Shown here: positions 46,678-55,114 of the stretch, piece by piece
Layout of the letters: each line of letters opens with the position of its first letter
Numbering within the stretch: position 1 is the first letter of the stretch
Origin: Testudinibacter aquarius
Lineage (GTDB): Bacteria > Pseudomonadota > Gammaproteobacteria > Enterobacterales > Pasteurellaceae
Length of the DNA: 64,000 nucleotides
NCBI RefSeq assembly: GCF_004342725.1
Contig: NZ_SMCP01000002.1
Location: 62,001-126,000 of the forward strand
Reading direction: 5' to 3'
The notes under the pieces: model-generated
The model's database searches: none
The model's input: the letters and a program-made list of their open reading frames with translations, nothing else
Told to the model about the DNA's origin: nothing
Position numbers and translations under genes: made by a program

Positions 46678-47004
46678 TTAAAATTTCTGCGTTTCTGTAA
46701 TATAAGTGACCGCCACGTTTTCAGCAAAATTCGGCACATCGTTATAGGCTTGTTGTCCGATTTCGGAAGCGAATGCAGCTTGGGCGTCTTCAATCGAATC
46801 GAACCACAATTCAGAAAACCCATCAATCGGCGAATCGGGATATTCGCGGCGGTCAATCGGATTGACCACATATTTACGCAGGTTGGGCAGTTTGGTGGTG
46901 ATTTTGGTGTGGACATTGTGCCAATAATCGACGAATTCTTCAAAGCTCATATCGGCTTTTTTGTAGATTAAGCCGACATGTTTAAAGGCTTGCTTTTCTG
47001 ACAT
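46678..47004 (-). CDS. EthD-domain protein
   Basis: A 108-residue ferredoxin-fold protein of the EthD family (KHVGLIYKKADMSFEEFVDYWHNVH and PIDGFSELWFDSIEDAQAAFAS). EthD proteins occur beside oxidoreductases of aromatic or ether degradation, and some are enzymes of quinone or polyketide chemistry. Here the neighbour on the same strand is a flavin-dependent monooxygenase. The start at 47004 gives MSEKQAFKHVG and has AAGGAA upstream. Confidence 0.8.
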   Translation of the reverse strand: MSEKQAFKHVGLIYKKADMSFEEFVDYWHNVHTKITTKLPNLRKYVVNPIDRREYPDSPIDGFSELWFDSIEDAQAAFASEIGQQAYNDVPNFAENVAVTYITETQKF

Positions 47005-47044
47005 ATTTTGTTCCTTTTGTTGTGGGGTGAATGTTTGGGTTGGT

Positions 47045-48022
47045 TCAGGCTGCCTGAAAATGAGGCATGATGTTTTCAACAAAATCCTGCATCAGCTCCA
47101 CCGCGGGGCGGCGGCTGGGTTTGAAATTCACGCTGACGTGCGCCACGCCTTGCGCTTCTTGCTCTTGCCAAAATTCCACCAATCCTTTCGAACCGCCACG
47201 CAAATAGGCATGGTTGAACAAGCGGACGGGCTCATGCGCGTTTTCGCTCAGTTCGACAAAGATACCATAGCCAAACGGTTTCCATGTTTTGCCGTCGCCC
47301 AACTCGCGCAGCTGCTTAAGAATGCTGCGCAATTGTTCGGGGGCAACGCCGTGCCAAATCCACGCATCGGCTTGATTGGCAAACCAGCTGATTTCCTGCC
47401 GCGCCCGTCCGATTGCAATCATCGGCAAGCGCCCGTGTACGGGCTTGGGCACAAGGTCAAGATTGCCGGTGAACGAGCCGCCGAGCCGGTTGTGTTGCAC
47501 GGGGAATTTCTGCTCGCTCAAGGTGCGGATAATTTGCCAATTTTCACGAAAACGCTCGGCGCGCTGGTCAAAATCTTGTTGAAATACAGGATATTCTACA
47601 GGACGGTCGCCACTTGCCAAGCCCAAAATAAAGCGTCCGCCGCTCAACTGGTCGGCCGATGTGGCTTCTTTGGCGGTTAAAATCGGATTGCGCAAAGGGC
47701 TGACATAGCCTGCCGTGCCTATGGCAATCCGCTTTGTCATCGCTGACAAATAGCCAAGCATAACCGAAGTATCATATGCCTGCCCCACATCGCCAAAAGC
47801 GGGATCATACAGCGGCACATCACGCACCCACAATGCCGCCACACCGCCATCATCAGCCATTTTTGCCATCTGCCCCATGCTTTCTAAATCGGGAAACGGG
47901 CTGTCGGGATAGGGCAAAAACGGGGCAATCACGCCCAAGGTCAGCCGGTTTGGCACAAATGTGCGTGAAAATCCTGCATGGTGTTGCAGATAATCCGGTA
48001 AAACCAATGTATTCATCATCAA
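47045..48022 (-). CDS. LLM-class flavin-dependent oxidoreductase
   Basis: The 325-residue protein has the bacterial-luciferase-like fold. Motifs include LTLGVIAPFLPYPDS, WVRDVPLYDP, AIGTAGYVSPLRNPILTAKE and DQLSGGRFILGLASGDR. It would use reduced FMN and O2 on an unknown substrate. It precedes the EthD gene by 40 bp and is divergent from a LysR regulator. A simDUS (47047-47058) overlaps its stop codon, so the DUS has become part of the coding sequence. Confidence 0.83.
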   Translation of the reverse strand: MMMNTLVLPDYLQHHAGFSRTFVPNRLTLGVIAPFLPYPDSPFPDLESMGQMAKMADDGGVAALWVRDVPLYDPAFGDVGQAYDTSVMLGYLSAMTKRIAIGTAGYVSPLRNPILTAKEATSADQLSGGRFILGLASGDRPVEYPVFQQDFDQRAERFRENWQIIRTLSEQKFPVQHNRLGGSFTGNLDLVPKPVHGRLPMIAIGRARQEISWFANQADAWIWHGVAPEQLRSILKQLRELGDGKTWKPFGYGIFVELSENAHEPVRLFNHAYLRGGSKGLVEFWQEQEAQGVAHVSVNFKPSRRPAVELMQDFVENIMPHFQAA

Positions 48023-48140
48023 GCCTTTTGTTTCGTATTTTTAGTGCTTTGAATTATATTAGAATAATTGTAGAATTTGTTTCCCCAATATGGCGAATAA
48101 ACGGCACGAAACAAACCCTATAAATAAGGTAAACGCAATC

Positions 48141-49034
48141 ATGGAAATGAATAATCTGAACGATATGGCGGCATTTATCAGCAGTGTTAAAAGCGGTTCG
48201 TTTACCAAAGCGGGCAAACAAATGGGGCTGACACGCTCCACCATCGGCAAGCGCATTGCCAAATTGGAACAACGGCTGAATGTGCGGCTGCTCAACCGCA
48301 ACACCCGCAACCTAAGCCTGACCGATGAAGGGCGGTTGTTTTATGAGCGGTGCGTTGCCGTGCTGGAAGAATTGGAAAATGCCGAACAGTGCCTGGTGCA
48401 ACGCAGCATTATCCCCGGCGGCAAGCTTAAAATCAGTGCGCCGGTAACGCTGGGCAGATTGGCCGTGGCGCCGCTGGCCATTCGCTTTATGCAGCAATAC
48501 CCGCAGCTTGAAATTGAATTGTCGATGTCTGACCGCTATGTGGATTTGGTGGAAGAAGGCTTTGACGTAGCGGTGCGGGTGGGCACGCCCAACCCCGACA
48601 GCGGCCTACTAGCCCGCACCATCGGCACACAACGCATGTTGACTTGTGCTGCGCCCGATTATTTGCAGCAACACGGCGAACCTGGCAGCCCCGACGATCT
48701 GGCCGCGCACGCCTGCCTGCATTTTATCCACAACGGCCGCATCTCGGCGTGGCAGTTCCGGCAACACGGCAAACCCCTCCGTTTCAGCGGCAGCGCACGC
48801 TTTAGCGCCGACCACGGCGAAACCTTAATATCGGCCGCCGTTGCCGGGCTGGGCATCGTCCAAATGCCGCATTATCTGGTCAACCACGCCATCGCCAGCG
48901 GCGCACTGCAAGCGCTGCTCGCCGATTTTATGATCGACGCCATCCCGATTCAGGCGGTTTACCCCAGCCGCCGCCAGCTTTCGCCCAAAGTGCGGTTGTG
49001 GATTGATTTTTTGCGGGATAATTGGGCAGATTAA
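48141..49034 (+). CDS. LysR-family transcriptional regulator
   Basis: A 297-residue regulator. The N-terminal wHTH is NDMAAFISSVKSGSFTKAGKQMGLTRSTIGKRIAKLE, followed by a LysR effector domain (GGKLKISAPVTLGRLAVAPL). Start placed at MEMNNLND with AAGGT upstream; the frame from 48090 is longer but lacks family support. It is divergent to the LLM oxidoreductase and EthD genes, its likely targets. A USS lies near its 3' end, and a simDUS follows the stop. Confidence 0.85.
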   Translation: MEMNNLNDMAAFISSVKSGSFTKAGKQMGLTRSTIGKRIAKLEQRLNVRLLNRNTRNLSLTDEGRLFYERCVAVLEELENAEQCLVQRSIIPGGKLKISAPVTLGRLAVAPLAIRFMQQYPQLEIELSMSDRYVDLVEEGFDVAVRVGTPNPDSGLLARTIGTQRMLTCAAPDYLQQHGEPGSPDDLAAHACLHFIHNGRISAWQFRQHGKPLRFSGSARFSADHGETLISAAVAGLGIVQMPHYLVNHAIASGALQALLADFMIDAIPIQAVYPSRRQLSPKVRLWIDFLRDNWAD

Positions 49035-49086
49035 GGCTGCCTGAAGAGGAAAAGTGCGGTTTTAACCTTGCAAGCACACCGCACTT
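49034..49086. repeat. DUS followed by inverted USS pair
   Basis: AGGCTGCCTGAA (49034-49045) overlaps the LysR stop. It is followed by AAGTGCGGT (49052-49060) and ACCGCACTT (49078-49086), which can form a 9-bp hairpin as a terminator. Both uptake codes are thus present in 53 bp. Confidence 0.75.
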
Positions 49087-49181
49087 GGTTTATGTTGGCT
49101 CGAGCAGCAGGCGCACCGCAACAGGTTTATGACGTAACGGCATAAAACCCCTAAAGGTAATGACAAGCAGGACAACATATC

Positions 49182-50144
49182 ATGAACATCATAACCAAAT
49201 TTCAAGAAATTATAGCCATCCAGCCAAGCAACGCGGAAGCCTCAAGCGGCACATTGAACCCGCCAGTTTCCGATAACGAGATTCAAAAAATCGAAAACCT
49301 GCTGCAAGAGTCCTTACCGACGGAAATAAAAGCACTTTATTCGTTTGCCAATGGGCAAAATGATGATGGAAACGGCATATTCTTCGGCGACAATTTTTGT
49401 CGTGCCGATGAAATTATTCAACAATTGGAATTCAGCCGCAGTTTAATCAATCCGGAAACAAAGACCATTGCCAATCCCGAGCAATCAGAGCAACTGATCC
49501 GGCAAATTGTCGATTTTTATGTCGGCAAAGCACCCAAACATAAACTTTTCGGACTGCAAAAGAGTTGGTACAAAATTGCATTTGAATGCGGCCCTAATCG
49601 CTTTGGCGGCCCTTATATTTATGCAAGCGAAAATACGACAGGGAAAGAACGAAAAATTTTAGAAATAGACTTTAAAGAATTAGACAACGTTTCAGAAATA
49701 GTGAAAAAACTGCACGAATTAGAACAACCGGCTTATAAATGGGACGAACTAAACTTTGTGGTTTACTCAAATGGAAAATATGAAGTAGAACGCTCGGCTC
49801 ACGATTTTGACAATCAAATTTCGTTTACATCAACCCCTAAAAACGCAATTCGGAAAAAATATTTTCATTATAAATGGTTGCCTATATTTTCAGACGGTGG
49901 CGGAAATTACTTGGGAATCGACCTGGATCCGGATACAAAAGGTAAAAAAGGGCAGGTAATCAACTTTGGGCGTGATGAAGAAGACATGTTTGTATTGGCA
50001 CAAAGTTTGGATGATTTATTTGACAAGATACTGGTCGCACTGCACAAGGCTGAAAATGGTTTGCTGCATTCTGAAGGGCATTTACACGAAACGTTGAAAG
50101 AGCTGGCGAACAATCAGCCTGCGTTGGGTGGCGCAAGCAGATAG
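49182..50144 (+). CDS. SMI1/KNR4 (SUKH) family protein, likely immunity protein
   Basis: The 320-residue protein has the SUKH pattern: an N-terminal helix pair (VSDNEIQKIENLLQESLPTEIKALYSFANGQND) and a C-terminal WLPIFSDGGGNYLGIDLDPD followed by GKKGQVINFGRDEEDMFVLAQSLDDLFDKIL. SUKH proteins in bacteria are mostly immunity proteins of contact-dependent or polymorphic toxins. No toxin gene is adjacent. The segment is AT-richer than its neighbours, which suggests separate acquisition. Confidence 0.8.
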   Translation: MNIITKFQEIIAIQPSNAEASSGTLNPPVSDNEIQKIENLLQESLPTEIKALYSFANGQNDDGNGIFFGDNFCRADEIIQQLEFSRSLINPETKTIANPEQSEQLIRQIVDFYVGKAPKHKLFGLQKSWYKIAFECGPNRFGGPYIYASENTTGKERKILEIDFKELDNVSEIVKKLHELEQPAYKWDELNFVVYSNGKYEVERSAHDFDNQISFTSTPKNAIRKKYFHYKWLPIFSDGGGNYLGIDLDPDTKGKKGQVINFGRDEEDMFVLAQSLDDLFDKILVALHKAENGLLHSEGHLHETLKELANNQPALGGASR

Positions 50145-50183
50145 AGCTTGTTGTTTTTATAGAAAAACGGGAGGAAAAGCAAG

Positions 50184-51065
50184 ATGGCATATTTAACCGA
50201 GATCATCATCGAAAAAAAAGCATCATTACCCAAGCAAACTGAAAAATTGGTCAATCAGCTTTGTAACAAGCTCAAAAATGGCGCATATACACCTGACAAC
50301 AAAAATATTGTCAAACTCAAAGGTATTGCAACCGATGAAGTCAATGATTTCTTATTAGAATGCCTTGCAGAATACAACAAAACAGAACGCCATTATAGAG
50401 AACAACACGATATTCACGGATTGTGTGCCGTTTGGGCGGTTCTTTCGTTTTCAAGGAAAGAAAATGTATTGGCGTATTTTGCCAATATTATCGACAAAAA
50501 GGATGAGGACTTTTTTCTCAATCACCTCTTTACATTATTGAATTTGCCAAACGTGCAACACCCTTATGCAGAAAGAATTAAGCAATACTATGACGGCATT
50601 TTTCACACTTTACCGTCTTATCAGTTAATGGAAAAATTAGGCATTGATTTGCCTAATAAATATGATTGGAGTGTAAGCCTTCATTTGATGAATTTTGGCA
50701 AATGGTTCACCACCGATGGATTGACTGATGACGAAAAGGAAAAACAGTTTAAATTAAAAATCTATTTTGGCAGCCCGGGAATAAAAAATGACACGTTTAA
50801 AATTAGTATCGAAAACAGCCTTTCGCAAAAAATACAAAAAATAAGCTTTACAGACAGTGAGGTATTTACAATAAGAGTTGATGAGAAAAAAATAGACAAA
50901 CCGAATTTATTAGAACTTGGCAAGTTTTTGGCGCAGGTTGAAAATTATTTTGCCACGACATTCAATACAGATGATTTAAAAGGTGATACTGCCTATTTCA
51001 GCACATCAAAGGGGATAAATCGCAAGAAAATCGAACAATGGATAAAAAACAGGTTTAACACTTAA
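50184..51065 (+). CDS. Hypothetical protein, possible immunity-type partner
   Basis: A 293-residue soluble protein I do not recognise. There is no signal peptide, membrane segment or catalytic motif. It looks alpha-helical in the first half (LPKQTEKLVNQLCNKLKNG, then HREQHDIHGLCAVWAVLSFSRKE-like helices) and mixed in the second (FKISIENSLSQKIQKISFTD). AT-rich like the preceding SUKH gene, from which it is separated by 39 bp with GGAGG before the ATG. By position it may be another immunity or accessory protein; this is inference. Confidence 0.55.
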   Translation: MAYLTEIIIEKKASLPKQTEKLVNQLCNKLKNGAYTPDNKNIVKLKGIATDEVNDFLLECLAEYNKTERHYREQHDIHGLCAVWAVLSFSRKENVLAYFANIIDKKDEDFFLNHLFTLLNLPNVQHPYAERIKQYYDGIFHTLPSYQLMEKLGIDLPNKYDWSVSLHLMNFGKWFTTDGLTDDEKEKQFKLKIYFGSPGIKNDTFKISIENSLSQKIQKISFTDSEVFTIRVDEKKIDKPNLLELGKFLAQVENYFATTFNTDDLKGDTAYFSTSKGINRKKIEQWIKNRFNT

Positions 51066-51121
51066 CAGCAAGAACGCCAAGCCCATTAAGTGAGTGTGTA
51101 AGGCCCGATTCTAAGCAAACA

Positions 51122-51167
51122 AAGCCGTCTGAAAGCGCATTTTGCCTGTGCTAAGTTCAGACGGCAT
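51122..51167. terminator. DUS-pair hairpin
   Basis: GCCGTCTGAA (51124-51133) and TTCAGACGGC (51156-51165) form a 10-bp stem. The minus-strand arm is a perfect ATGCCGTCTGAA. It sits in a 306-bp gap and probably terminates transcripts of the two AT-rich genes. This one lacks a USS in the loop. Nothing else is seen in the gap. Confidence 0.75.
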
Positions 51168-51371
51168 ATTATTAACAAAACCTGCTTCTGCTCCCACATT
51201 GCCAGCAGCGAGGAGGAAAAAATGCCGCTGCCGTATTGCAGTGCCGTTCATAAAAAATCCTGTTGGGTAATTGTTTTCCATTGCTTTAGCGCTATAATCT
51301 GCCACAGGCAAAGCGCGTATCTGCCTACTGAATCAAGATTATTTTCGCAACCCAACAACAAAGGAAAAGTG

Positions 51372-52061
51372 ATGAGTAAACCTGCCATTGTTTTAGTGCA
51401 CGGCTTTTGGGGCGGTGCGGCGCATTGGGCAAAAGTGATTCCGCTGCTGCGTGCCCAAGGTTTCAACCATATTTATGCGGTAGAAAATCCGCTGACCTCT
51501 TTGGCCGATGATGCCGAACGCACCCGTAAAATGGTGCGTCAAATCAATAAGCCGGTGGTGCTGGTCGGCCATTCCTACGGCGGAAAAGTGATCACCGAAA
51601 TGGGCGATTTGCCGAATGTGGCCGCCTTGGTTTATATCGCAGCATTTGCGCCGGACGCCGGTGAAAGTGCCGGTGCGATCAGCCAAGCCAATCCGCCGCA
51701 AGCTTTTGCCAATATTCAACCCGACAGCGACGGCTATTTGTGGGTGGCGCAAGATAAATACCATCAAAGTTTCTGTCAGGATTTGGACGAAGAAGAAGCC
51801 TATATTATGGCGGTGACACAAAAAGCCCCCGTCGGCAATACGTTCGGCGATAACGTCACCGCGCCTGCTTGGAAAGTGAAACCGAGCTGGTATCAAATCT
51901 CTTCTGCCGACCGCATGATTCACCCCGACAACCAAAAAATGATGGCTGAACGGATGAGCCCGCGTAAAACCATCACCCTTGATGCCAGCCACGCCTCTTT
52001 GGCCTCTCGTCCGCAAGAAGTGACGGCATTGATTGTTGAAGCGGCAAACGCTGTCGCTTAG
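51372..52061 (+). CDS. Alpha/beta hydrolase
   Basis: A 229-residue cytoplasmic hydrolase with VLVHGFWGGAAHW (oxyanion region), nucleophile Ser68 in VGHSYGG and His in LDASHASLASRP near the end. The size and GHSYGG motif fit EstC/methyl-esterase-like proteins. The ATG at 51372 follows AAGGAAAA; the frame from 51222 is an upstream extension without support. It ends 24 bp before a hairpin. Confidence 0.83.
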   Translation: MSKPAIVLVHGFWGGAAHWAKVIPLLRAQGFNHIYAVENPLTSLADDAERTRKMVRQINKPVVLVGHSYGGKVITEMGDLPNVAALVYIAAFAPDAGESAGAISQANPPQAFANIQPDSDGYLWVAQDKYHQSFCQDLDEEEAYIMAVTQKAPVGNTFGDNVTAPAWKVKPSWYQISSADRMIHPDNQKMMAERMSPRKTITLDASHASLASRPQEVTALIVEAANAVA

Positions 52062-52084
52062 AACACGTCATACACTGCAATGCT

Positions 52085-52110
52085 TACAGCGTGGTATTTT
52101 CCACGCTGTA
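52085..52110 (+). terminator. Terminator-like hairpin after the hydrolase
   Basis: A 10-bp stem TACAGCGTGG / CCACGCTGTA with loop TATTTT, 24 bp after the hydrolase stop. There is no long U-tract. Confidence 0.55.
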
Positions 52111-52113
52111 CCA

Positions 52114-52210
52114 TCACGCCATCTCCGGCTCCCACGCGCCTTTGGTGTCCACCCCGGTTTGCTCTGCCAAGCGCTCCAGCGTGGCGATTTCCTCAGTGGT
52201 TAACACAATA
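52114..52210 (-). pseudogene. 3' fragment of an aldo/keto reductase gene
   Basis: About 95 bp nearly identical to the end of the intact aldo/keto reductase gene at 53946-54045. It encodes the same last residues (EQTGVDTKGAWEPEMA) and a stop. Only a handful of bases differ. The 5' part is absent and is replaced by the flavin-oxidoreductase fragment on the other strand. It marks a duplication followed by deletion. Confidence 0.85.
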
Positions 52211-52215
52211 GTAGC

Positions 52216-52527
52216 GGCAGCCTGATGGCCATGAACGACGCCCTTGCCGACGGCAGTGTCGACATAGTGGGCATGGCAAAACCCTATGCCGTGATGCCTG
52301 ATGTGGCGAATAAATTACTAAACGGCAGCGTGCAAAAAGTGGCCACCCCGCCTGTGCGCACCGGTGTGAAAATGATCGACCAAAAAGTCGGTGGATTTTT
52401 GGAGCTATATTGGTACACCAAACAACTGCACCTGCTCGGTTCAGGCTTGCCACCGCAACCCGGCTATTCCGCCTGGAAAACGCTGTGGGCGATTTTGAAA
52501 GACGGCTTCAGAAAAGAGCGGGCGTAG
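52216..52527 (+). pseudogene. 3' fragment of an NADH:flavin oxidoreductase (old yellow enzyme type)
   Basis: The frame encodes the C-terminal about 100 residues of a flavin oxidoreductase (MAMNDALADGSVDIVGMAKP, then LELYWYTKQLHLLGSGLPP). No start, FMN-binding barrel or catalytic residues remain. It is joined back to back with the aldo/keto reductase fragment, and the joint lies within GGCAGCCTGA, which is most of a DUS. Confidence 0.72.
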
Positions 52528-52542
52528 GTTTATTGAGAGTAA

Positions 52543-52594
52543 AGGCTGCCTGAAAAAACAGATTTTAGTGATTTCACTATATTTCAGGCAGCCT
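52543..52594. terminator. simDUS-pair hairpin terminator
   Basis: A 13-bp stem AGGCTGCCTGAAA (52543-52555) / TTTCAGGCAGCCT (52582-52594) contains a perfect AGGCTGCCTGAA on both strands. It ends the minus-strand operon at 54.9-52.6 kb. No USS is in the loop. Confidence 0.85.
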
Positions 52595-52607
52595 GGTGTT
52601 GGGGCAG

Positions 52608-53288
52608 TTACTGCGCTACGCCTTCCACAATCATGGCGCGGGTATTGCCGCTTTGCCAGCGGATTTTGCGCAACTCGGCGTATTCGGGCGAGTTGTACCA
52701 GTTTTGCGCCTGTTGCAGGCTGTCGAATTCAATCACCACCATGCGCCCCTGGCTGCCGAAGCCTTCCACTTCTTCGGCGGATTTGCCGCGCACGATGTAG
52801 CGGCCGCTATAAGGAGCGAACAGGCTTTCGACTTTTTCGCTGTAAGGGCGCATACCTTGGCTGTCGGTGGGTTCGAATTCGGCGATGTAATAGGCGTGCG
52901 GCGTGCCGTTTCGGCTAATCGAGCCAGCTTGTTCGTCCAAGCCTTCCACCAAAATGCTGCGGGTGTTGCCGCTGCGTTGGCGGATCGGTTTGATGCTTTG
53001 GTAGGCATCGGAGTTGTACCAATTTTTGGCTTGCTCCGGGCTGTCGAATTTGATGATCACCACACCGCCCATCGGCGCAATCCCCTCTTTGCGTTCGGCT
53101 TTGCCGCCGCGGGCGAGAAATTGGCCGCCGTGGGCTTTGAGGGTGTCGGGCATTTGTGCGCGGTAGGGTTTGACGCTGTCGGCATCGGTGAGCTGGAATT
53201 CGGAGATTACATACGCCGGTGCGGCGTGGGCGAGGCTTGTTGCCGCCAGCAGGCCGGTAAATAAAAGTGCGATCAGTCGTTTTTTCAT
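52608..53288 (-). CDS. Secreted tandem DUF1330 protein
   Basis: A 226-residue exported protein: signal peptide (ALLFTGLLAATSLAHA) then two DUF1330 domains (about 24-118, AYVISEFQLTDADSVKPYRAQ; and 128-226, AYYIAEFEPTDSQGMRPYSEK). Each repeats VVIIKFDSPEQAKNWYNSDAY-type wording. Function unknown; the fold suggests a binding or co-factor protein for reactive small molecules. It is the last gene of the operon with the Tat quinone reductase (10-bp gap) and the aldo/keto reductase. Confidence 0.83.
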   Translation of the reverse strand: MKKRLIALLFTGLLAATSLAHAAPAYVISEFQLTDADSVKPYRAQMPDTLKAHGGQFLARGGKAERKEGIAPMGGVVIIKFDSPEQAKNWYNSDAYQSIKPIRQRSGNTRSILVEGLDEQAGSISRNGTPHAYYIAEFEPTDSQGMRPYSEKVESLFAPYSGRYIVRGKSAEEVEGFGSQGRMVVIEFDSLQQAQNWYNSPEYAELRKIRWQSGNTRAMIVEGVAQ

Positions 53289-53298
53289 TACGGTTTCC

Positions 53299-53919
53299 TT
53301 ATTGGGTTAAACGTTCAATCAATTGTTGTTGGTATTCAGGCAGCCTGCCGCTGCTAGCGCTTTCAAACACCAAAGGCGGTAAATATGTCATGCCGGCGTG
53401 CAATGCGCTGGCTTTCATCGGCAAAAACACCTCGGCAAGCGGCACGCCGATGCGCCCGTTTTGCCCGTAAGTGGAGCTGCCACCGGCGGCGGTGGACACC
53501 ACCAGCATCTCTTTGCCCTGCCACAAACCGGGGCCGACGCTGCCCCAAGTGTCGTTCAGATAAGCCTTCATCATCGGCGGGATATTGAACCAGTGGGTGG
53601 GGAATACAAACACAATGCGGTCGTGTTCGCGGGTGATGCGCCGCTCTTCGTCGCCATTGATGGCGCGGGTGTCGAAGCCGTAAATCGTTTCCAGATTGCG
53701 CACGGTTACGCCCGCCACACTTTCCGCTGCGGCTTGCAGCCCTTTGGTCAGCACTGAGCGTTCGGGGTAGGGGTGCGACACAATCACCAGGGTTTTGATA
53801 TGGCTTTGCTGGGGTGCGGCTTGGGCGGTTTTGCTGCCTGTGGCAAACAACACACCGCCTGTGACTGCGGCTGCGCCTAACACCAGCCCTGCTTTGATAA
53901 CTTCACGTCTGCTTTGCAT
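53299..53919 (-). CDS. Tat-exported flavodoxin-fold NAD(P)H:quinone reductase
   Basis: A 206-residue flavodoxin-fold protein with a twin-arginine signal (SRREVIKAGLVLGAAAVTGG, cleavage near residue 35). The mature domain resembles NAD(P)H quinone reductases (TLVIVSHPYPERSVLTKGL, FPTHWFNIPPMMKAYLND). Tat export fits a protein that folds with FMN before transport. Periplasmic members are unusual, and the electron donor there is not obvious. A simDUS is embedded near its 3' end (53335-53346). Confidence 0.82.
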   Translation of the reverse strand: MQSRREVIKAGLVLGAAAVTGGVLFATGSKTAQAAPQQSHIKTLVIVSHPYPERSVLTKGLQAAAESVAGVTVRNLETIYGFDTRAINGDEERRITREHDRIVFVFPTHWFNIPPMMKAYLNDTWGSVGPGLWQGKEMLVVSTAAGGSSTYGQNGRIGVPLAEVFLPMKASALHAGMTYLPPLVFESASSGRLPEYQQQLIERLTQ

Positions 53920-53945
53920 AAAATTCTCCTTATTTATCTATTGGC

Positions 53946-54929
53946 TTACGCCATCTCCGGCTCCCATGCGCCTTTGGTATCCACCCCGGTTTGCTCTGCC
54001 AAGCGCTCCAGCGTGGCGATTTCTTCAGTGGTTAACACAATAGCGGCGGCTGCGGCGGCGTCGCTAACATGCTGCGGTTTGGTGGCGCCAATCAGCGGCA
54101 AGGTGCCTTTGGCAATCGCCCAGGCAATGGCGATTTGGGCGGCGTTGGCCTGATGGCGTGCGCCGATTTGCTGCATGGCATCGGTGAGGGTTTGCAGTTG
54201 CGGCAGCACTTTGTTGTAGCTTTCGGCGCGGCCACTGCCTTCAGGCAGCGGGTTTTGGCTGTTGTAGCGCCCGCTCAATGCGCCTTGTTCCAACACCATA
54301 TAGGCAAAAAAAGTGATGCCGTTGGCTTGGCAGTAATCCAAAATCCCGGCGTGTTCCGAAGCGCGGTACAGCAGGCTGTAGTGGTTTTGTACCGCCGCAA
54401 TGCGGCAGCCTGCTTTGGCCAGGGTGTCGTTCACCAATTTGATTTGCTCCAGATTGTGGTTGGACACGCCGAAACCTTTGATTTTGCCGCTTTTCAGCAG
54501 CGGCACAAACTGGCTGGTCCAGCGATTGAGGTCGGTGGGGTTGTGTACCCAATACAAGTCAACGGAGTCGGTGCCGAGGCGTTCGCAGCTTTGCGCCAGC
54601 ATGTCGGCCACCGGCGTGGCGGATTGGGCGTCGGCGATTTGCGGGGTGAACTTGGTGGAAATCAGCAGGCTGTCGCGGCGGTGGCTTTGCAAATGGCGGC
54701 GGATTTGTGCGCCCAATGCAGTTTCCGAGCTGCCCATGCCGTACACGGCGGCGGTGTCCCACAGGTTTAAATCTGCCTGCACGGCGACATCGAACACCGC
54801 CTGCATTTGTGCGTCGCTCAAATGGTTGCCGAATACTTGGTCGCCACCGGCAAAGCCCGCACCCCAAGACCAGGTGCCTAATGCGATTTTCGGAGCGATT
54901 TTCGGGGCGGTTTTAGATAATGTGTTCAT
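53946..54929 (-). CDS. Aldo/keto reductase
   Basis: A 327-residue (beta/alpha)8 NADPH oxidoreductase. The catalytic tetrad region is seen in LNLWDTAAVYGMGSSETALG (Asp, Tyr), LLISTKF (Lys) and VDLYWVHNP (His), and the nucleotide-binding end is LPLIGATKPQHV. It is first in the operon with the Tat flavodoxin and tandem DUF1330 genes. A truncated copy of its 3' end lies at 52.1 kb. Confidence 0.87.
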   Translation of the reverse strand: MNTLSKTAPKIAPKIALGTWSWGAGFAGGDQVFGNHLSDAQMQAVFDVAVQADLNLWDTAAVYGMGSSETALGAQIRRHLQSHRRDSLLISTKFTPQIADAQSATPVADMLAQSCERLGTDSVDLYWVHNPTDLNRWTSQFVPLLKSGKIKGFGVSNHNLEQIKLVNDTLAKAGCRIAAVQNHYSLLYRASEHAGILDYCQANGITFFAYMVLEQGALSGRYNSQNPLPEGSGRAESYNKVLPQLQTLTDAMQQIGARHQANAAQIAIAWAIAKGTLPLIGATKPQHVSDAAAAAAIVLTTEEIATLERLAEQTGVDTKGAWEPEMA

Positions 54930-55060
54930 GGTTGGATTCCTCTTGCTGTTTCAGTAATCAGTTTGTTTCGATGCAAGCAGTATAAAGATGCCGATTACGC
55001 TTTACTAGATGGGCGTTGGTGAAACCATTACTTCCCTAAAGGAAAGAATAAAGCCAAAGC

Positions 55061-55092
55061 AGGCCGTCTGAAAGTGCGGTTTCAGACGGCAT
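55061..55092. repeat. Composite DUS-USS-DUS hairpin 2
   Basis: An 11-bp stem GCCGTCTGAAA / TTTCAGACGGC (55063-55073, 55080-55090) has loop GTGCGG. The left arm is a perfect AGGCCGTCTGAA and the complement of the right arm a perfect ATGCCGTCTGAA. The loop plus stem ends spell the Pasteurellaceae USS AAGTGCGGT (55072-55080). It follows the DUF1330 gene and is probably its terminator. Confidence 0.9.
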
Positions 55093-55114
55093 GGTTATTT
55101 CATTACGATTAAAA

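Noticed and set aside
47027-47680. 217-residue plus-strand ORF opposite the LLM oxidoreductase
   Set aside because: It is antisense to well conserved flavin-oxidoreductase motifs.
52596-53264. 222-residue plus-strand ORF opposite the double DUF1330 gene
   Set aside because: The minus strand has a signal peptide and two clear domains. The plus frame has no family likeness.
55029-55046. Near-palindrome CTTCCCTAAAGGAAAG upstream of the aldo/keto reductase
   Set aside because: It looked like a possible regulator site, but one arm is mismatched, it is single and no regulator gene is adjacent. Not enough to call.
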